Positions 25,591 through 36,620 of a stretch of DNA of 64,000 nucleotides are shown piece by piece. The stretch is from Streptomyces sp. GESEQ-4 (lineage in GTDB: Bacteria; Actinomycetota; Actinomycetes; Streptomycetales; Streptomycetaceae). Location: assembly GCF_017948455.1 (NCBI RefSeq), contig NZ_JAFFSU010000006.1, positions 1-64,000 on the forward strand. The letters run 5' to 3'. The number at the start of each line of letters is the position of its first letter. Position 1 is the first letter of the stretch. The notes beneath the pieces are model-generated. The model was not told where the DNA came from. It made no database searches and was given only the letters and a program-made list of their open reading frames with translations. The position numbers were made by a program, and so were the translations under genes.

Positions 25591-26166
25591 TCAGACGTTC
25601 ACACCGAAGTCCTGCGCGATGCCGCGCAGGCCCGAGGCGTAGCCCTGGCCGATGGCGCGGAACTTCCACTCCGCACCGTGCCGGTAGAGCTCGCCGAAGA
25701 CCATGGCGGTCTCCGTCGAGGCGTCCTCGGAGAGGTCGTACCTGGCGATCTCCGCCTCGCCGGCCTGGTTCACGACGCGGATGAACGCGTTGCGGACCTG
25801 GCCGAACGACTGCTGGCGGTTCTCGGCGTCGTAGATCGAGACCGGGAAGACGATCTTCTCGACGTCGGCCGGGACCGCGGCGAGGTTCACCTTGATCTGC
25901 TCGTCGTCGCCCTCTCCCTCACCGGTGATGTTGTCGCCGGTGTGCTCGACCGAGCCGTCCTGGCTCTTCAGGTTGTTGAAGAACACGAAGTTGGCGTCAC
26001 TGCTGACCTTGCCCTCCGCGTTCGTGAGGATGGCGCTGGCGTCGAGGTCGAAGTCGGTGCCGGTGGTGGTGCGAACGTCCCACCCCAGACCGACGATGAC
26101 CGCGGTGAGACCAGGTGCCTCCTTGCTCAGCGATACGTTGCCGCCCTTGCTGAGGCTGACTCCCAC
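25591..26166 (-). CDS. terD: TerD calcium-binding stress protein, copy 2
   Basis: A 191-residue TerD protein starting at GTG 26166 ([20 protein letters not shown]), with [54 protein letters not shown] and [25 protein letters not shown]. The two acidic clusters form the double calcium site of the family. GGAGG ends four bases before the GTG, a rather short spacing; a TTG at 26178 is the alternative but would break the length match with its paralogue. It heads the minus-strand part of the Ter island towards TerC. Confidence 0.92.
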   Translation of the reverse strand: MGVSLSKGGNVSLSKEAPGLTAVIVGLGWDVRTTTGTDFDLDASAILTNAEGKVSSDANFVFFNNLKSQDGSVEHTGDNITGEGEGDDEQIKVNLAAVPADVEKIVFPVSIYDAENRQQSFGQVRNAFIRVVNQAGEAEIARYDLSEDASTETAMVFGELYRHGAEWKFRAIGQGYASGLRGIAQDFGVNV

Positions 26167-26281
26167 GAGTCCTCCCAATGGTGTCCAGGGGCGGTCAGCC
26201 CCGTTTTGTGCGTTGCTATCGGATCAACGTCTCGATCCTAGTGACGGGTTCCCGGACCCCGCAGGCCCTGGAACCGAACAA

Positions 26282-26740
26282 TCACAGGGCGTCGAGCGCC
26301 TTCACGTACTCGTTCAGGTCACGGGCGTCCGGCAGACCGTTGACGACGGTCCAGCGCACGACGCCTTCCTTGTCGATGACGAAGGTCCCGCGCACCGCGC
26401 AGCCCTTGTCCTCGTCGAAGACGCCGTAGGCGCGCGAGGCCTCGCCGTGCGGCCAGAAGTCGGACAGCAGCGGGTACTCCAGGCTCTCCTGCTCGGCGAA
26501 GACGCGCAGGGTGTGGATGGAGTCGTTGGAGACGGCGAGCAGCTGGGTGTCGCGGTCGGTGAACTTCGGCAGGTTGTCGCGCAGCTCGCACAGCTCGCCG
26601 GTGCACACGCCGGTGAAGGCGAAGGGGTAGAAGAGCAGCACCACGTTCTTGTCGCCGCGGAGTTCGGACAGCCGCACGGTCCTGCCGTGGTTGTCCTTGA
26701 GCTCGAAGTCGGGTGCCTTGTCGCCGACCTGGATCGCCAT
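26282..26740 (-). CDS. AhpE-type peroxiredoxin
   Basis: A 152-residue thiol peroxidase of the AhpC/TSA superfamily. The active-site block is FYPFAFTGVCTGELC, with peroxidatic Cys46 preceded by Thr43, and a second Cys at 51. The C-terminal ERFVID-like strand is GTFVIDKEGVVRW. Length and motif fit AhpE, the one-Cys-type peroxiredoxin of M. tuberculosis, which reduces peroxides and peroxynitrite with mycothiol/mycoredoxin. Cys51 or the Cys near 98 could act as a resolving residue. It sits between the Ter island and aceE, matching an oxidative-stress role. Confidence 0.88.
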   Translation of the reverse strand: MAIQVGDKAPDFELKDNHGRTVRLSELRGDKNVVLLFYPFAFTGVCTGELCELRDNLPKFTDRDTQLLAVSNDSIHTLRVFAEQESLEYPLLSDFWPHGEASRAYGVFDEDKGCAVRGTFVIDKEGVVRWTVVNGLPDARDLNEYVKALDAL

Positions 26741-26810
26741 CGTCGTAGAACCCTTTCGGTGGGCTGTTCGGGTGGTGCGAACACCCTATGCAGCGTCCAC
26801 CTCGGGCCGT

Positions 26811-26844
26811 CGGACGGGCTGAGTGAATTCATTCAGCCCGTCCG
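26811..26844. terminator. 34-bp near-perfect palindrome between DUF3052 and peroxiredoxin genes
   Basis: CGGACGGGCTGA is matched by its complement at the other end, with TGAATTCA in the centre; only one base pair in 34 fails (26823/26832). It lies 22 bases past the DUF3052 stop and 71 bases before the peroxiredoxin start. A transcription terminator is the simple reading; a dimer-binding operator is also possible. Confidence 0.6.
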
Positions 26845-26865
26845 CCGTTCGGGGACGAGGCCGGG

Positions 26866-27297
26866 TTACTTCTTGGACTTGGCGGCCTTGGGCGTCACCA
26901 GCCGGCTGCCGCTCCAGTCCTTGCCCACGCTGACGCTCTTGGACGCTGACAACCCTGCCGTGGTCGCGGCTTCAGAGATGTCGCTCGGCTCAACGTAGCC
27001 GTCGCGGCCGGTCTTCGGCGTCAGCAACAGGATCGAGCCGCCCTCTTCGATGTACGTGGTGGCATCCACCAGCACATCCGTGAGGTCGCCGTCCTCGTCG
27101 CGGAACCAGAGCACCACGGCATCGGCGACGTCGTCGTAGTCCTCGTCCACAAGGTCACTGCCGATCACTTGCTCAATGGCCTCGCGGAGCTCCTGGTCTA
27201 CGTCGTCGTCGTAGCCGATCTCCTGGACCACCTGCTCGGGCTGGAACCCCAGCCTGACGGCAGGGCTCGTCTCCGCGTGGTCCGCGGTCGCGCTCAC
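26866..27297 (-). CDS. DUF3052 family protein
   Basis: A 143-residue acidic protein with GTG start at 27297, preceded by AGGAGG at good spacing. It contains LGFQPEQVVQEIGYDDDVDQ, then LVDEDYDDVADAVVLWFRDEDGD and GSILLLTPKTGRDGYVEP, matching DUF3052, a family found across actinobacteria beside aceE. A basic Lys-rich end (TPKAAKSKK) follows. Function is not established. It is divergent from aceE, and the 351-base gap between them carries the aceE promoter region. Confidence 0.85.
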   Translation of the reverse strand: MSATADHAETSPAVRLGFQPEQVVQEIGYDDDVDQELREAIEQVIGSDLVDEDYDDVADAVVLWFRDEDGDLTDVLVDATTYIEEGGSILLLTPKTGRDGYVEPSDISEAATTAGLSASKSVSVGKDWSGSRLVTPKAAKSKK

Positions 27298-27542
27298 GGG
27301 TTGCCTCCTGATCATGTCTTGGTGAATATCTCAGCCACGCGCGTGCGCGCAGCATTGGCCGTAGTCCACACGGGCGGGACGGATCGCGCAAGTACCCGGC
27401 CGTTCAGACCGCCGAAACGGTGACGATCCTGGCTGTCTCGCCGCAACTCCCGGCAGGACGCCCCAAGCCGTTCGTGACATACGCCACACCTTTCTGCCCT
27501 CTTTGCGCGTTTGGGAACCCTATAGGAGCGTCAAGCTTGGGT

Positions 27543-27580
27543 TACCTCGAAGTAGAGATGACGTTTGGCATGCCGAGGTA
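27543..27580. promoter_or_regulatory. Inverted repeat in the aceE leader region
   Basis: TACCTCG (27543-27549) and CGAGGTA (27574-27580) face each other 24 bases apart, about 70 bases before the aceE start. In the 351-base gap between DUF3052 (27297) and aceE (27649) this is the only clear symmetric element; upstream of it is an AT-richer stretch around 27480-27530. Operator role is a guess. Confidence 0.3.
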
Positions 27581-27648
27581 GACGATGGTGGACGGTGCTG
27601 GGCACCCGCAAACCCCGAAAAGCAGCCCTCCGACAGGTAAGGAACACC

Positions 27649-30396
<2,748 letters not shown>

Positions 30397-30417
30397 CGCC
30401 GCGCGCGGCTAGGTAGT

Positions 30418-30456
30418 TGAAAGGGCGGTGGGGCCTGCGGCTTCACCGCCCTTTCA
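30418..30456. terminator. Terminator after aceE
   Basis: Perfect 13-bp arms TGAAAGGGCGGTG (30418-30430) and its complement (30444-30456) with a 13-base loop, 22 bases past the aceE stop. There is no U-run, as usual in streptomycetes. The promoter of the next gene overlaps its right arm. Confidence 0.8.
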
Positions 30457-30475
30457 CGTTCCCTACGATGCGGTC

Positions 30476-31282
30476 ATGGATGCGCGCTTGGATTCGGGCT
30501 TGGATGCGGGCCGCCTGGGGGAGCTACCGGCGCAGGAGCGTTGGGAACAGCGCACCCAGCGGCCCTTGATGGTGCTTGCCGTGCTGTTCGCCGTCGCCTA
30601 TGCCGTGCCGATCGTGAACCCGTCCGCGGGGCGCTCGCTGACGGTGGCCTGCGCGGTGGTCGAGTGGGTGGTGTGGGGGGCGTTCGCCGTCGACTATCTG
30701 GTGCGGCTCGTACTGGCGCGGCACCGGGCGGAGTTCGTACGGCGGCACTGGCTGGACCTGTGTGCGGTGGTGCTGCCGCTCGTGCAGCCGCTGCGGCTGC
30801 TGCGGGTCGTGTCCACGGTGTTGCTGGTGGGGCAGCGGGCGCGGATGGCCTCGCAGATCCGGCTGACGACGTATGTCGCCGGGGCGGTGGTGGCGTTGCT
30901 GATGTTCGGGTCGCTCGCTGTGCTGTCGGTGGAGCGGGAGTCGCCGGACGGGAACATCAGGACGCTGGATGACGCGGTGTGGTGGTCGTTCACGACGATG
31001 ACGACCGTGGGGTATGGCGATCATGCGCCGACCACCGGGCTGGGGCGGATTCTGGCGGTCGGGCTGATGTTGTCCGGGATCGCGCTGCTGGGTGTCGTCA
31101 CGGCGAACATCGCTGCGTGGTTCATCGCGCGGTTCGAGTCCGATGACGTGGAGGAGCGGCGGCAGACGGAGGCGATCGCCCTGCTGACGGAGGAGGTTCG
31201 GGCGTTGCGGGCGGAGGTCGCGGCGTTGTCGGGCGCGGCGGGGGTTGTGGTGCCGGGGGGTAGGGATGGGCAGCGTCAGTAG
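30476..31282 (+). CDS. Voltage-gated-type potassium channel
   Basis: A 268-residue six-segment channel. Segments: LMVLAVLFAVAYAVPIV, VVEWVVWGAFAVDYLVRLVLA, LDLCAVVLPLVQPLRLLRVV (S3/S4 region with regularly spaced Arg), TTYVAGAVVALLMFGSLAVL, the pore helix WWSFTTMTTVGYGD (selectivity filter TVGYGD about 177-182) and ILAVGLMLSGIALLGVVTANIAAWFI. The C terminus (RRQTEAIALLTEEVRALRAEVAAL) is a likely tetramerising coiled coil. S4 has fewer charges than in strongly voltage-sensitive channels. TACGAT (30464-30469) six bases before the ATG suggests a leaderless transcript. Confidence 0.9.
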   Translation: MDARLDSGLDAGRLGELPAQERWEQRTQRPLMVLAVLFAVAYAVPIVNPSAGRSLTVACAVVEWVVWGAFAVDYLVRLVLARHRAEFVRRHWLDLCAVVLPLVQPLRLLRVVSTVLLVGQRARMASQIRLTTYVAGAVVALLMFGSLAVLSVERESPDGNIRTLDDAVWWSFTTMTTVGYGDHAPTTGLGRILAVGLMLSGIALLGVVTANIAAWFIARFESDDVEERRQTEAIALLTEEVRALRAEVAALSGAAGVVVPGGRDGQRQ

Positions 31283-31314
31283 TCGCGTTGCCCGGGGTGG
31301 GGGTGAGGCGGGGG

Positions 31315-31391
31315 GGGGTCGCGCGGCCCGGCGCTGACGGGGTGCCGCCTGCGCCCACCCGTGCCGCCCCAGGCGGCACGACTGCCCGCAG
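31315..31391. repeat. Dispersed repeat family C, copy 2
   Basis: Same order as the copy at 22780: GGGTCGCGCGGCCCGGCGC, then the 9-bp-arm hairpin GTGCCGCCT / AGGCGGCAC. It opens a composite block in the 229-base gap downstream of the potassium channel. Confidence 0.8.
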
Positions 31392-31440
31392 CTGAGCGGG
31401 ACGGGGTGCCCGCAGCTGGGCAGGACGGCTGCCCGCAGCT
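31383..31440. repeat. Three spaced copies of TGCCCGCAGCT
   Basis: The 11-base unit occurs at 31383-31393, 31407-31417 and 31430-31440, spaced 23-24 bases apart, joining the family C copy to a family A fragment. Confidence 0.65.
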
Positions 31441-31458
31441 TGCGGCGAGCATGCCGAC

Positions 31459-31504
31459 CTAGGGGCGCGGGGAACTGCGCGACCAGCCCCCACCGGCCCG
31501 CAGG
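31459..31504. repeat. Dispersed repeat family A, copy 3 (one arm)
   Basis: Only the right arm is present: AGGGGCGCGGGGAACTGCGC continuing into GACCAGCCCCCACCGG and the outer CCCGCAGG. It ends 8 bases before the stop of the convergent small membrane protein gene. Confidence 0.8.
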
Positions 31505-31511
31505 TCTCCGC

Positions 31512-31817
31512 TTAGAACAGGCCCTGGCCCGGAGTTGTCGTGCCTGCCAGCCAGAGGATGGCCAGGAGCGTGTCGATCGCGCCGAGGACGAGGGCGATGA
31601 GGGCCGGGAGCGGGCGGGCTGTTGACCAGGTTCGGCCCATGGAGAGCCAGCCGCAGACCATGGCCACGGGGCCGAGGATGATGCCCAGGGTGAAGAAGCC
31701 GGCGATGGCGCAGATCGCTCCGATGATGCCGAGGGTCGCGCGATCCGGCCCGGTCCGTGACCACGTCCGGCCACGTGAGCGGGGGTACCTGCGCGTTCCG
31801 TGTCCGAAGCCCGCCAT
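31512..31817 (-). CDS. Small DUF4190-like membrane protein
   Basis: A 101-residue protein: a basic N terminus (MAGFGHGTRRYPRSRGRTW), then two or three membrane segments (ATLGIIGAICAIAGFFTLGI with ILGPVAMVCGWLSMG, and LPALIALVLGAIDTLLAIL) with short loops, as in DUF4190 proteins, whose role is unknown. ATG 31817 follows GGGAG. It lies downstream of the exporter gene on the same strand, behind a strong hairpin, so it is probably transcribed alone. Confidence 0.75.
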   Translation of the reverse strand: MAGFGHGTRRYPRSRGRTWSRTGPDRATLGIIGAICAIAGFFTLGIILGPVAMVCGWLSMGRTWSTARPLPALIALVLGAIDTLLAILWLAGTTTPGQGLF

Positions 31818-31891
31818 GTCAACTCCCGGGGCCCGTCGATCGGTTCGGTCGGCGGGACGAGTACCCCCGGTGCCGTTCCTAATCATGCGGA

Positions 31892-31930
31892 ACTGCGGCG
31901 CGCCGCCCCCCTCCGGCAGCGCGCCGCAGT
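31892..31930. terminator. Terminator hairpin after the DHA2 exporter
   Basis: Perfect 12-bp arms ACTGCGGCGCGC (31892-31903) and GCGCGCCGCAGT (31919-31930) with a 15-base loop, about 155 bases past the exporter stop on the minus strand. The rest of the 267-base gap shows no gene. Confidence 0.65.
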
Positions 31931-32084
31931 CCCGGTCGCCCTTCTCGTCGTACGAACTTGCCTCTGGAACATGCCGCACGAAGGACGTGACCACTGTGAA
32001 CCGCGGCGCGTGCCGGGTGCGAGGAATCTTTAGCGTTGTCACCCTGATGGGCGAAATCGCCGTGGATTCCGCGGTGTTGAGCGC

Positions 32085-33704
32085 CTAGATGTGAGCCGCC
32101 CCCGCTCCCGCCTCCGCGTTCTCGCCCCGCTTGGTGAGGAACGCGACCAGGACGGCCACCGCGGCAACTCCCGCTGCCACGAGGGACGCCAGGCTCATGC
32201 CGGAGATGAAGGTGTCGTGGGCCACGTCGGTGATCTTCGCGGCGATCGCCTCCGGCGTGCCCTTGGCGACCGGGGCCATGCCGACCTGGACCGCCTCGGA
32301 AGCCTGGGCCTCCTGGGCCGGGGTGAGCTGCGGAAGGCCCGCGTCCGTCCAGTTGCCCGCGAGGTCGCTGTCGACCTTGGAAGCCATCACGGCGCCCAGC
32401 ACGGCCGTACCGAGGCTGCCGCCGATCTGCATCGCGGCCTGCTGGAGGCCACCCGCGACGCCGGAGAGCTCCATCGGGGCGTTGCCGACGATGACTTCGG
32501 TGGCGCCGACCATGACCGGCGCGAGGCCGAGGCCCAGCAGGGCGAACCAGATCGACATGACGCCGCTGCTCGTGTCCGTCTCCAGCGTCGACATGCCGTA
32601 CATGGCGATGGCGGTGCACGCCATGCCGCCCGCCAGCGGCACGCGCGGGCCGAGCTTGGTGATCATCGCGCCCGCGAGCGGGGAGCCGACGATCATCATG
32701 CCGGTGAGCGGGAGCAGGTGCAGACCGGCGTCGATCGGGCCCATGCCGTGCACGTTCTGCAAGTAGAACGTCACGAAGAACAGGCCGCCCATGAACGCGA
32801 TGGCCATCAGGACCATCAGGACCACGCCGGCGGACAGCGGGATCGAGCGGAACAGGGCCAGCGGGATCAGCGGTTCCTTGACCCTCTGCTCCCACAGGGC
32901 GAACAGCACGAAGCCCACCACCGACACCGCCACGAACAGCCAGGTCTTGCCCGCGCCCCAGCCCCACTCGGGCGCGTTGATCAGCGCCCAGACCAGGCAG
33001 AACATCGCGCCCGAGAGCAGGCCGATGCCGAGGAGGTCGAAGGAGCGCGGCGCGTTCTCGGCACGGTGGTCGAGAAGGATCCACGCGCCGAGGGCGACGG
33101 CCAGGATGCCGACGGGCACGTTGATGAAGAACACCGACTGCCAGTTGACGTGCTCGACGAGCACACCGCCGAGGATCGGGCCGCCGGCAGTGGAGGCGCC
33201 GATGACCATGCCCCAGATACCGATGGCCATGTTGAGCTTCTCGGCCGGGAAGGTGGCCCGCAGCAGGCCGAGCGCGGCCGGCATCAGCAGGGCGCCGAAC
33301 AGGCCCTGCAGGACGCGGAAGGTGACGACGAGCCCGATGCTGCTGGACAGGCCGATGGCGCCGGAGGCCACGGCGAAGCCGACGACGCCGATCAGGAAGG
33401 TCTGGCGGTGGCCGAAGCGGTCGCCGAGCTTGCCCGCGGTGATCAGGGAGACCGCGAGGGCGAGGAAGTAGCCGTTGGTGATCCACTGCACCTCGGCGAA
33501 GGTGGCGCCGAGGTCCTGCTGGATGGCCGGGTTGGCGATGGCCACGATGGTGCCGTCGAGGGCCACCATCATGACGCCGACGGCGACGGTTATGAGGGTG
33601 AACCACGGGTGGCCGCGCAGCCCCTTGGCCGGGCTCGCGTCAGACGGGGCTTGTGGTGCTCTGTCCCCCGGCCCCGTCTTGTCGATGGTGGTCTGACTAG
33701 TCAT
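32085..33704 (-). CDS. DHA2-family MFS drug exporter
   Basis: A 539-residue transporter with about 14 membrane segments, the size of EmrB/QacA-type DHA2 exporters. Markers: MMVALDGTIVAIANPAIQQDL (motif D1-like), ITAGKLGDRFGHRQ (motif A), VLQGLFGALLMPAALGLL and the motif C-like stretch GIWGMVIGASTAGGPILGGVLVEHVNWQSVFFINVP. These proteins export toxic lipophilic compounds by proton antiport. It is divergent from a TetR regulator 66 bases away, the usual control pair. Start MTSQTTIDK at 33704; longer upstream frames overlap the regulator's promoter. Confidence 0.92.
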   Translation of the reverse strand: MTSQTTIDKTGPGDRAPQAPSDASPAKGLRGHPWFTLITVAVGVMMVALDGTIVAIANPAIQQDLGATFAEVQWITNGYFLALAVSLITAGKLGDRFGHRQTFLIGVVGFAVASGAIGLSSSIGLVVTFRVLQGLFGALLMPAALGLLRATFPAEKLNMAIGIWGMVIGASTAGGPILGGVLVEHVNWQSVFFINVPVGILAVALGAWILLDHRAENAPRSFDLLGIGLLSGAMFCLVWALINAPEWGWGAGKTWLFVAVSVVGFVLFALWEQRVKEPLIPLALFRSIPLSAGVVLMVLMAIAFMGGLFFVTFYLQNVHGMGPIDAGLHLLPLTGMMIVGSPLAGAMITKLGPRVPLAGGMACTAIAMYGMSTLETDTSSGVMSIWFALLGLGLAPVMVGATEVIVGNAPMELSGVAGGLQQAAMQIGGSLGTAVLGAVMASKVDSDLAGNWTDAGLPQLTPAQEAQASEAVQVGMAPVAKGTPEAIAAKITDVAHDTFISGMSLASLVAAGVAAVAVLVAFLTKRGENAEAGAGAAHI

Positions 33705-33734
33705 GCGTTCGAGGCTAATGACAGCCACTGACAA

Positions 33735-33764
33735 TTGACAAACCAGTTCACACGCCGGTAACTG
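33735..33764 (+). promoter_or_regulatory. Promoter of the TetR gene
   Basis: A consensus TTGACA (33735-33740) and TAACTG (33759-33764) are 18 bases apart, and the ATG follows six bases later, so the transcript is probably leaderless. The 66-base divergent gap also has four TGACA copies and a CAATTG centre (33733-33738), likely repressor contacts. Confidence 0.55.
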
Positions 33765-33770
33765 ACACAC

Positions 33771-34397
33771 ATGGAAACACTGCGCGAACGCAAGAAGCAG
33801 CGCACCCGGGACGCGCTGCTACGCGCCGCGCTCGAACTGTTCACCACGCATGGGTACGAGCAGACGACCGTCGACGACATCGCCGAGGCCGTCGAGGTCT
33901 CGCAGCGCACCTTCTTCCGCTACTTCGCGAGCAAGGAGGACGCCGCCTTCTTCGCCGCGCGCCTCGCCGAGTCACGCTTCATCGAGGCCGTACGAGCCCG
34001 TCCGCCCCACGAGGCGCCGCTGGAGGCGCTGCGCCGGGCCGTCCTGGAGAGCTGGGACACCATCGGCGAGGCCATCGAGGAAGTGGTGCCGCTCGAACTG
34101 CACATGCGCATCTACCGGATGATCGAAGCGACACCCTCCCTGCTCGCCGCTCACCTGCGGCGCTCGGCGGAGCTGGAGGAGGAAATGGCCCGCATCATCG
34201 CCGCGCGTGAAGGGCTCGACGTGGACGCCGATCCGCGGCCACGTCTCGTCGTGGCGGTCTTCGGCTCGGTCATCAGGGTCACGGAGCGGATGTGGTCCGA
34301 GGGGGACGACTTCAGCCCGACGGCGATGCGTGAGCTGACCGCCATCTACCTGGAACAACTGGGTCCGGCACTGATGGGGAACTGGCGAACGAACTGA
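33771..34397 (+). CDS. TetR-family repressor
   Basis: A 208-residue TetR regulator. The HTH is complete: RDALLRAALELFTTHGYEQTTVDDIAEAVEVSQRTFFRYFASKED, followed by an all-helical ligand domain. The sequence belongs to the group that controls neighbouring exporters. It is divergent from the DHA2 exporter and probably represses both genes until a toxic compound binds. Its promoter is unusually close to consensus for this genome. Confidence 0.92.
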   Translation: METLRERKKQRTRDALLRAALELFTTHGYEQTTVDDIAEAVEVSQRTFFRYFASKEDAAFFAARLAESRFIEAVRARPPHEAPLEALRRAVLESWDTIGEAIEEVVPLELHMRIYRMIEATPSLLAAHLRRSAELEEEMARIIAAREGLDVDADPRPRLVVAVFGSVIRVTERMWSEGDDFSPTAMRELTAIYLEQLGPALMGNWRTN

Positions 34398-34446
34398 GGT
34401 CATCGTCACGTAACCCCCAAACGTGATACCCGTCACTTGGTTAACG

Positions 34447-34459
34447 CGAGACCGTCTCG
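34447..34459. promoter_or_regulatory. CGAGAC-C-GTCTCG palindrome
   Basis: Perfect 6-bp arms around one base, 21 bases before the DUF1023 hydrolase start. It resembles the AGACG/CGTCT symmetry at 4192-4211 and could be a TetR-type operator; the TetR gene ends only 50 bases upstream. Confidence 0.4.
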
Positions 34460-34480
34460 TTCTCCTAGTGTGTCCTCCCA

Positions 34481-35698
34481 GTGACTTCCTTCGACACCTC
34501 TCCCCAATTGAACGTCTGGCGCGCACTGCTCGCGCTGGCCGTGGTGTTCGTGATGCTGGCGACCACGGGGTGGACCGCCCTGCGGCACCAGCGGACGTCC
34601 ACCCCGCTCCAGGCCTCGGTCACCGCATGGGAGCACGGCCGTGTCAACGGTCACCGACTCCCCGACCCGGACGCCGGTCCCGCTCTGCTCGCCCGCTTCT
34701 TCGCCACGCTCACCGCGGCGCAGCGCGTCGACCTCGCGCAGCGCTACTCCCTCGCGGTCGGCAACATGAACGGTGCCCCGGTCGAGCTGCGCTACCGCGC
34801 CAACCGGATCGCCATCGACCAGGCACGCAAGGTCGAGCGAAAACGCATGCACGACGAGCGCCTGACGCCCGACGGGCAGCAGGAGGCGGGGCGCCGTATG
34901 CACCGCCTCGAGTCGCTGATGCTGGCCGAGCGCAGGATCCTCGCCTTCGACCCCGCGGGCGGGGGGCGGGTCGCCGAGGTCTTCGGCAACCTGGACAAGG
35001 CCGAGCGCGTCTCCGTTGTCGTGCCCGGTGTCGACACAGACCTGCTCTCCTTCCAGAAGACGGCCCGCAAGTACACGGCGACCGCCGGTATGGCCGAATC
35101 CCTCTACCACGCCGAGCGCGAGGCGAGCCCTTCGACGCGTACGGCCGTGATCGCCTGGGCCGACTACACCGCCCCCGCCGGTCTCGGCATCGAGTCGGCC
35201 ACCGCGACACGCGCCACCGAGGGAGCCGTACGACTGAACTCGCTGGTCAGGGCGTTGCCCGGAGCCGCGGCCGTTTCACTGTTCTGCCACAGCTACGGCT
35301 CCGTGGTGTGCGGGCTCGCCGCGCCCACGCTGCCCGGCCGGGTGGCCGACATAGCCGTGGCCGGCAGCCCCGGCATGCGGGTCGCCAAGGCGTCCCATCT
35401 GCGCACCTCCGCTCATGTGTGGGCGATGCGCGACGCCGACGACTGGATCGAGGACGTGCCGTATCTCGAGCTCGGCGGACTGGGGCACGGTGCCGATCCG
35501 ATGTCCCGTGCGTTCGGGGCGCGGGTGCTGGGGGCGCGGGACGCGAAGGGGCACGGCGGCTATTTCGAGCCCGGTACGGAGAGTCTGCTGAACTTCGCCG
35601 AGATCGGAATTGGCGCGTACGACTCGGTGCACTGCGCCGACGATGACGAAGGCTGCCGGGCGGGTTTGTCCGGCAGCGCCACGGCCGGACGCGCGTAG
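34481..35698 (+). CDS. DUF1023 alpha/beta hydrolase, membrane-anchored
   Basis: A 405-residue protein with an N-terminal membrane anchor (RALLALAVVFVMLATTGWTAL) and an outside DUF1023 domain: RVSVVVPGVDTDLLSF, TAVIAWADYTAPAG and the nucleophile elbow LFCHSYGS with Ser271, plus AGSPGM and a C-terminal GHGGYF giving the likely His. Actinobacterial DUF1023 proteins are predicted esterases or lipases of unknown substrate. GTG 34481 is the start; TAGTGT lies nine bases before it. A palindrome precedes the promoter region. Confidence 0.85.
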   Translation: MTSFDTSPQLNVWRALLALAVVFVMLATTGWTALRHQRTSTPLQASVTAWEHGRVNGHRLPDPDAGPALLARFFATLTAAQRVDLAQRYSLAVGNMNGAPVELRYRANRIAIDQARKVERKRMHDERLTPDGQQEAGRRMHRLESLMLAERRILAFDPAGGGRVAEVFGNLDKAERVSVVVPGVDTDLLSFQKTARKYTATAGMAESLYHAEREASPSTRTAVIAWADYTAPAGLGIESATATRATEGAVRLNSLVRALPGAAAVSLFCHSYGSVVCGLAAPTLPGRVADIAVAGSPGMRVAKASHLRTSAHVWAMRDADDWIEDVPYLELGGLGHGADPMSRAFGARVLGARDAKGHGGYFEPGTESLLNFAEIGIGAYDSVHCADDDEGCRAGLSGSATAGRA

Positions 35699-35765
35699 AG
35701 GCGCAAGAAACTGCGGTTTGCGCGGGGAGGGGACGAAGGAGCTCGTGCCGCATACGATGAGCCGC

Positions 35766-36617
35766 ATGGGTGACGTACTGGCCGGATTTCATGCCGCCTG
35801 GGAGTTCGACTCCGACTCCGTGCTCATCCGCTACGAACGGGGGATTCGAACACCCAAGCTGTTCCAGGTGCTCGGCGAGCGGCGCGTGCCGCTCGCGGCT
35901 CTGCAGGGGGTGACGCTCACCCACGGCAAGCGCGGCACGGTGATCCTGCGGGCCGAGCCGCGGCCGGGCGCGGATCCGCTGCTGGAGGCTGCCGCCGGCC
36001 AGCTGAAGGAGGGCAGCGATCCCTACCGGCTTGTGTTGCCGGCCGACAAGGAGACGCTGGCCGAGTACTACGCCGACGAGCTGCGGGCCGCGCTGACCGA
36101 GAGCGGGCCGGCGGAACGGTATCTGGTGGCCGCGCCGGATGCGCCGCGGGCCTTCAAGGCGTACGACGCGAAGGCGTCCTTCGACGGGCGTTCGGTGTCG
36201 TTCCGGTGGTTCTGGACCGGGGCGTCGTCCGCGAAGTGGAAGGCCGGGGACCAGACGTTCGCCGTCGGCGACCTGAGTGGGGTCGAGTGGCGGTCACCGG
36301 AGGTCTTCGAGGGGTATCTGCGGTTGCTGCGGCGCGATGCGGCTGTGCCGGCGCCCGCGCAGGCCGATCAGGATCCGGGGGCTGTGGTGTTCGGGTTGGG
36401 GTACGGGCCTGTGCATGAGTCGTTGCCGTTCGCGGCGGCTGTGTTGGCTGCGGTGCGGGAGTGTGGGCCCGTCGCGGCGGTGCCGGCGAGCGCGCCGAGG
36501 CGCGATCCCGCCGACATCGCCGAGCGGATCCGTCATCTTGGGGAGCTGCATCAGGCGGGGCTGGTGACGGATGAGGAGTTCTCGCTCAAGAAGGCTGAGC
36601 TGCTGGCGGAGTTGTAG
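35766..36617 (+). CDS. DUF4429 protein with C-terminal SHOCT domain
   Basis: A 283-residue cytoplasmic protein. Two DUF4429 repeats (GFHAAWEFDSDSVLIRYERG and FKAYDAKASFDGRSVSFRW) are PH-like domains of unknown function; the last 30 residues (IRHLGELHQAGLVTDEEFSLKKAELLAEL) are a SHOCT short helical oligomerisation motif. TACGAT (35753-35758) seven bases before ATG 35766 suggests leaderless transcription; an ATG at 35757 is the alternative. Followed by a family C repeat. Confidence 0.88.
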   Translation: MGDVLAGFHAAWEFDSDSVLIRYERGIRTPKLFQVLGERRVPLAALQGVTLTHGKRGTVILRAEPRPGADPLLEAAAGQLKEGSDPYRLVLPADKETLAEYYADELRAALTESGPAERYLVAAPDAPRAFKAYDAKASFDGRSVSFRWFWTGASSAKWKAGDQTFAVGDLSGVEWRSPEVFEGYLRLLRRDAAVPAPAQADQDPGAVVFGLGYGPVHESLPFAAAVLAAVRECGPVAAVPASAPRRDPADIAERIRHLGELHQAGLVTDEEFSLKKAELLAEL

Positions 36618-36620
36618 CTG

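Noticed and set aside
32091..33731. 546-codon frame opposite the DHA2 exporter
   Set aside because: Mirror of a hydrophobic protein gene; reads as Asp/His/Glu/Arg-rich nonsense.
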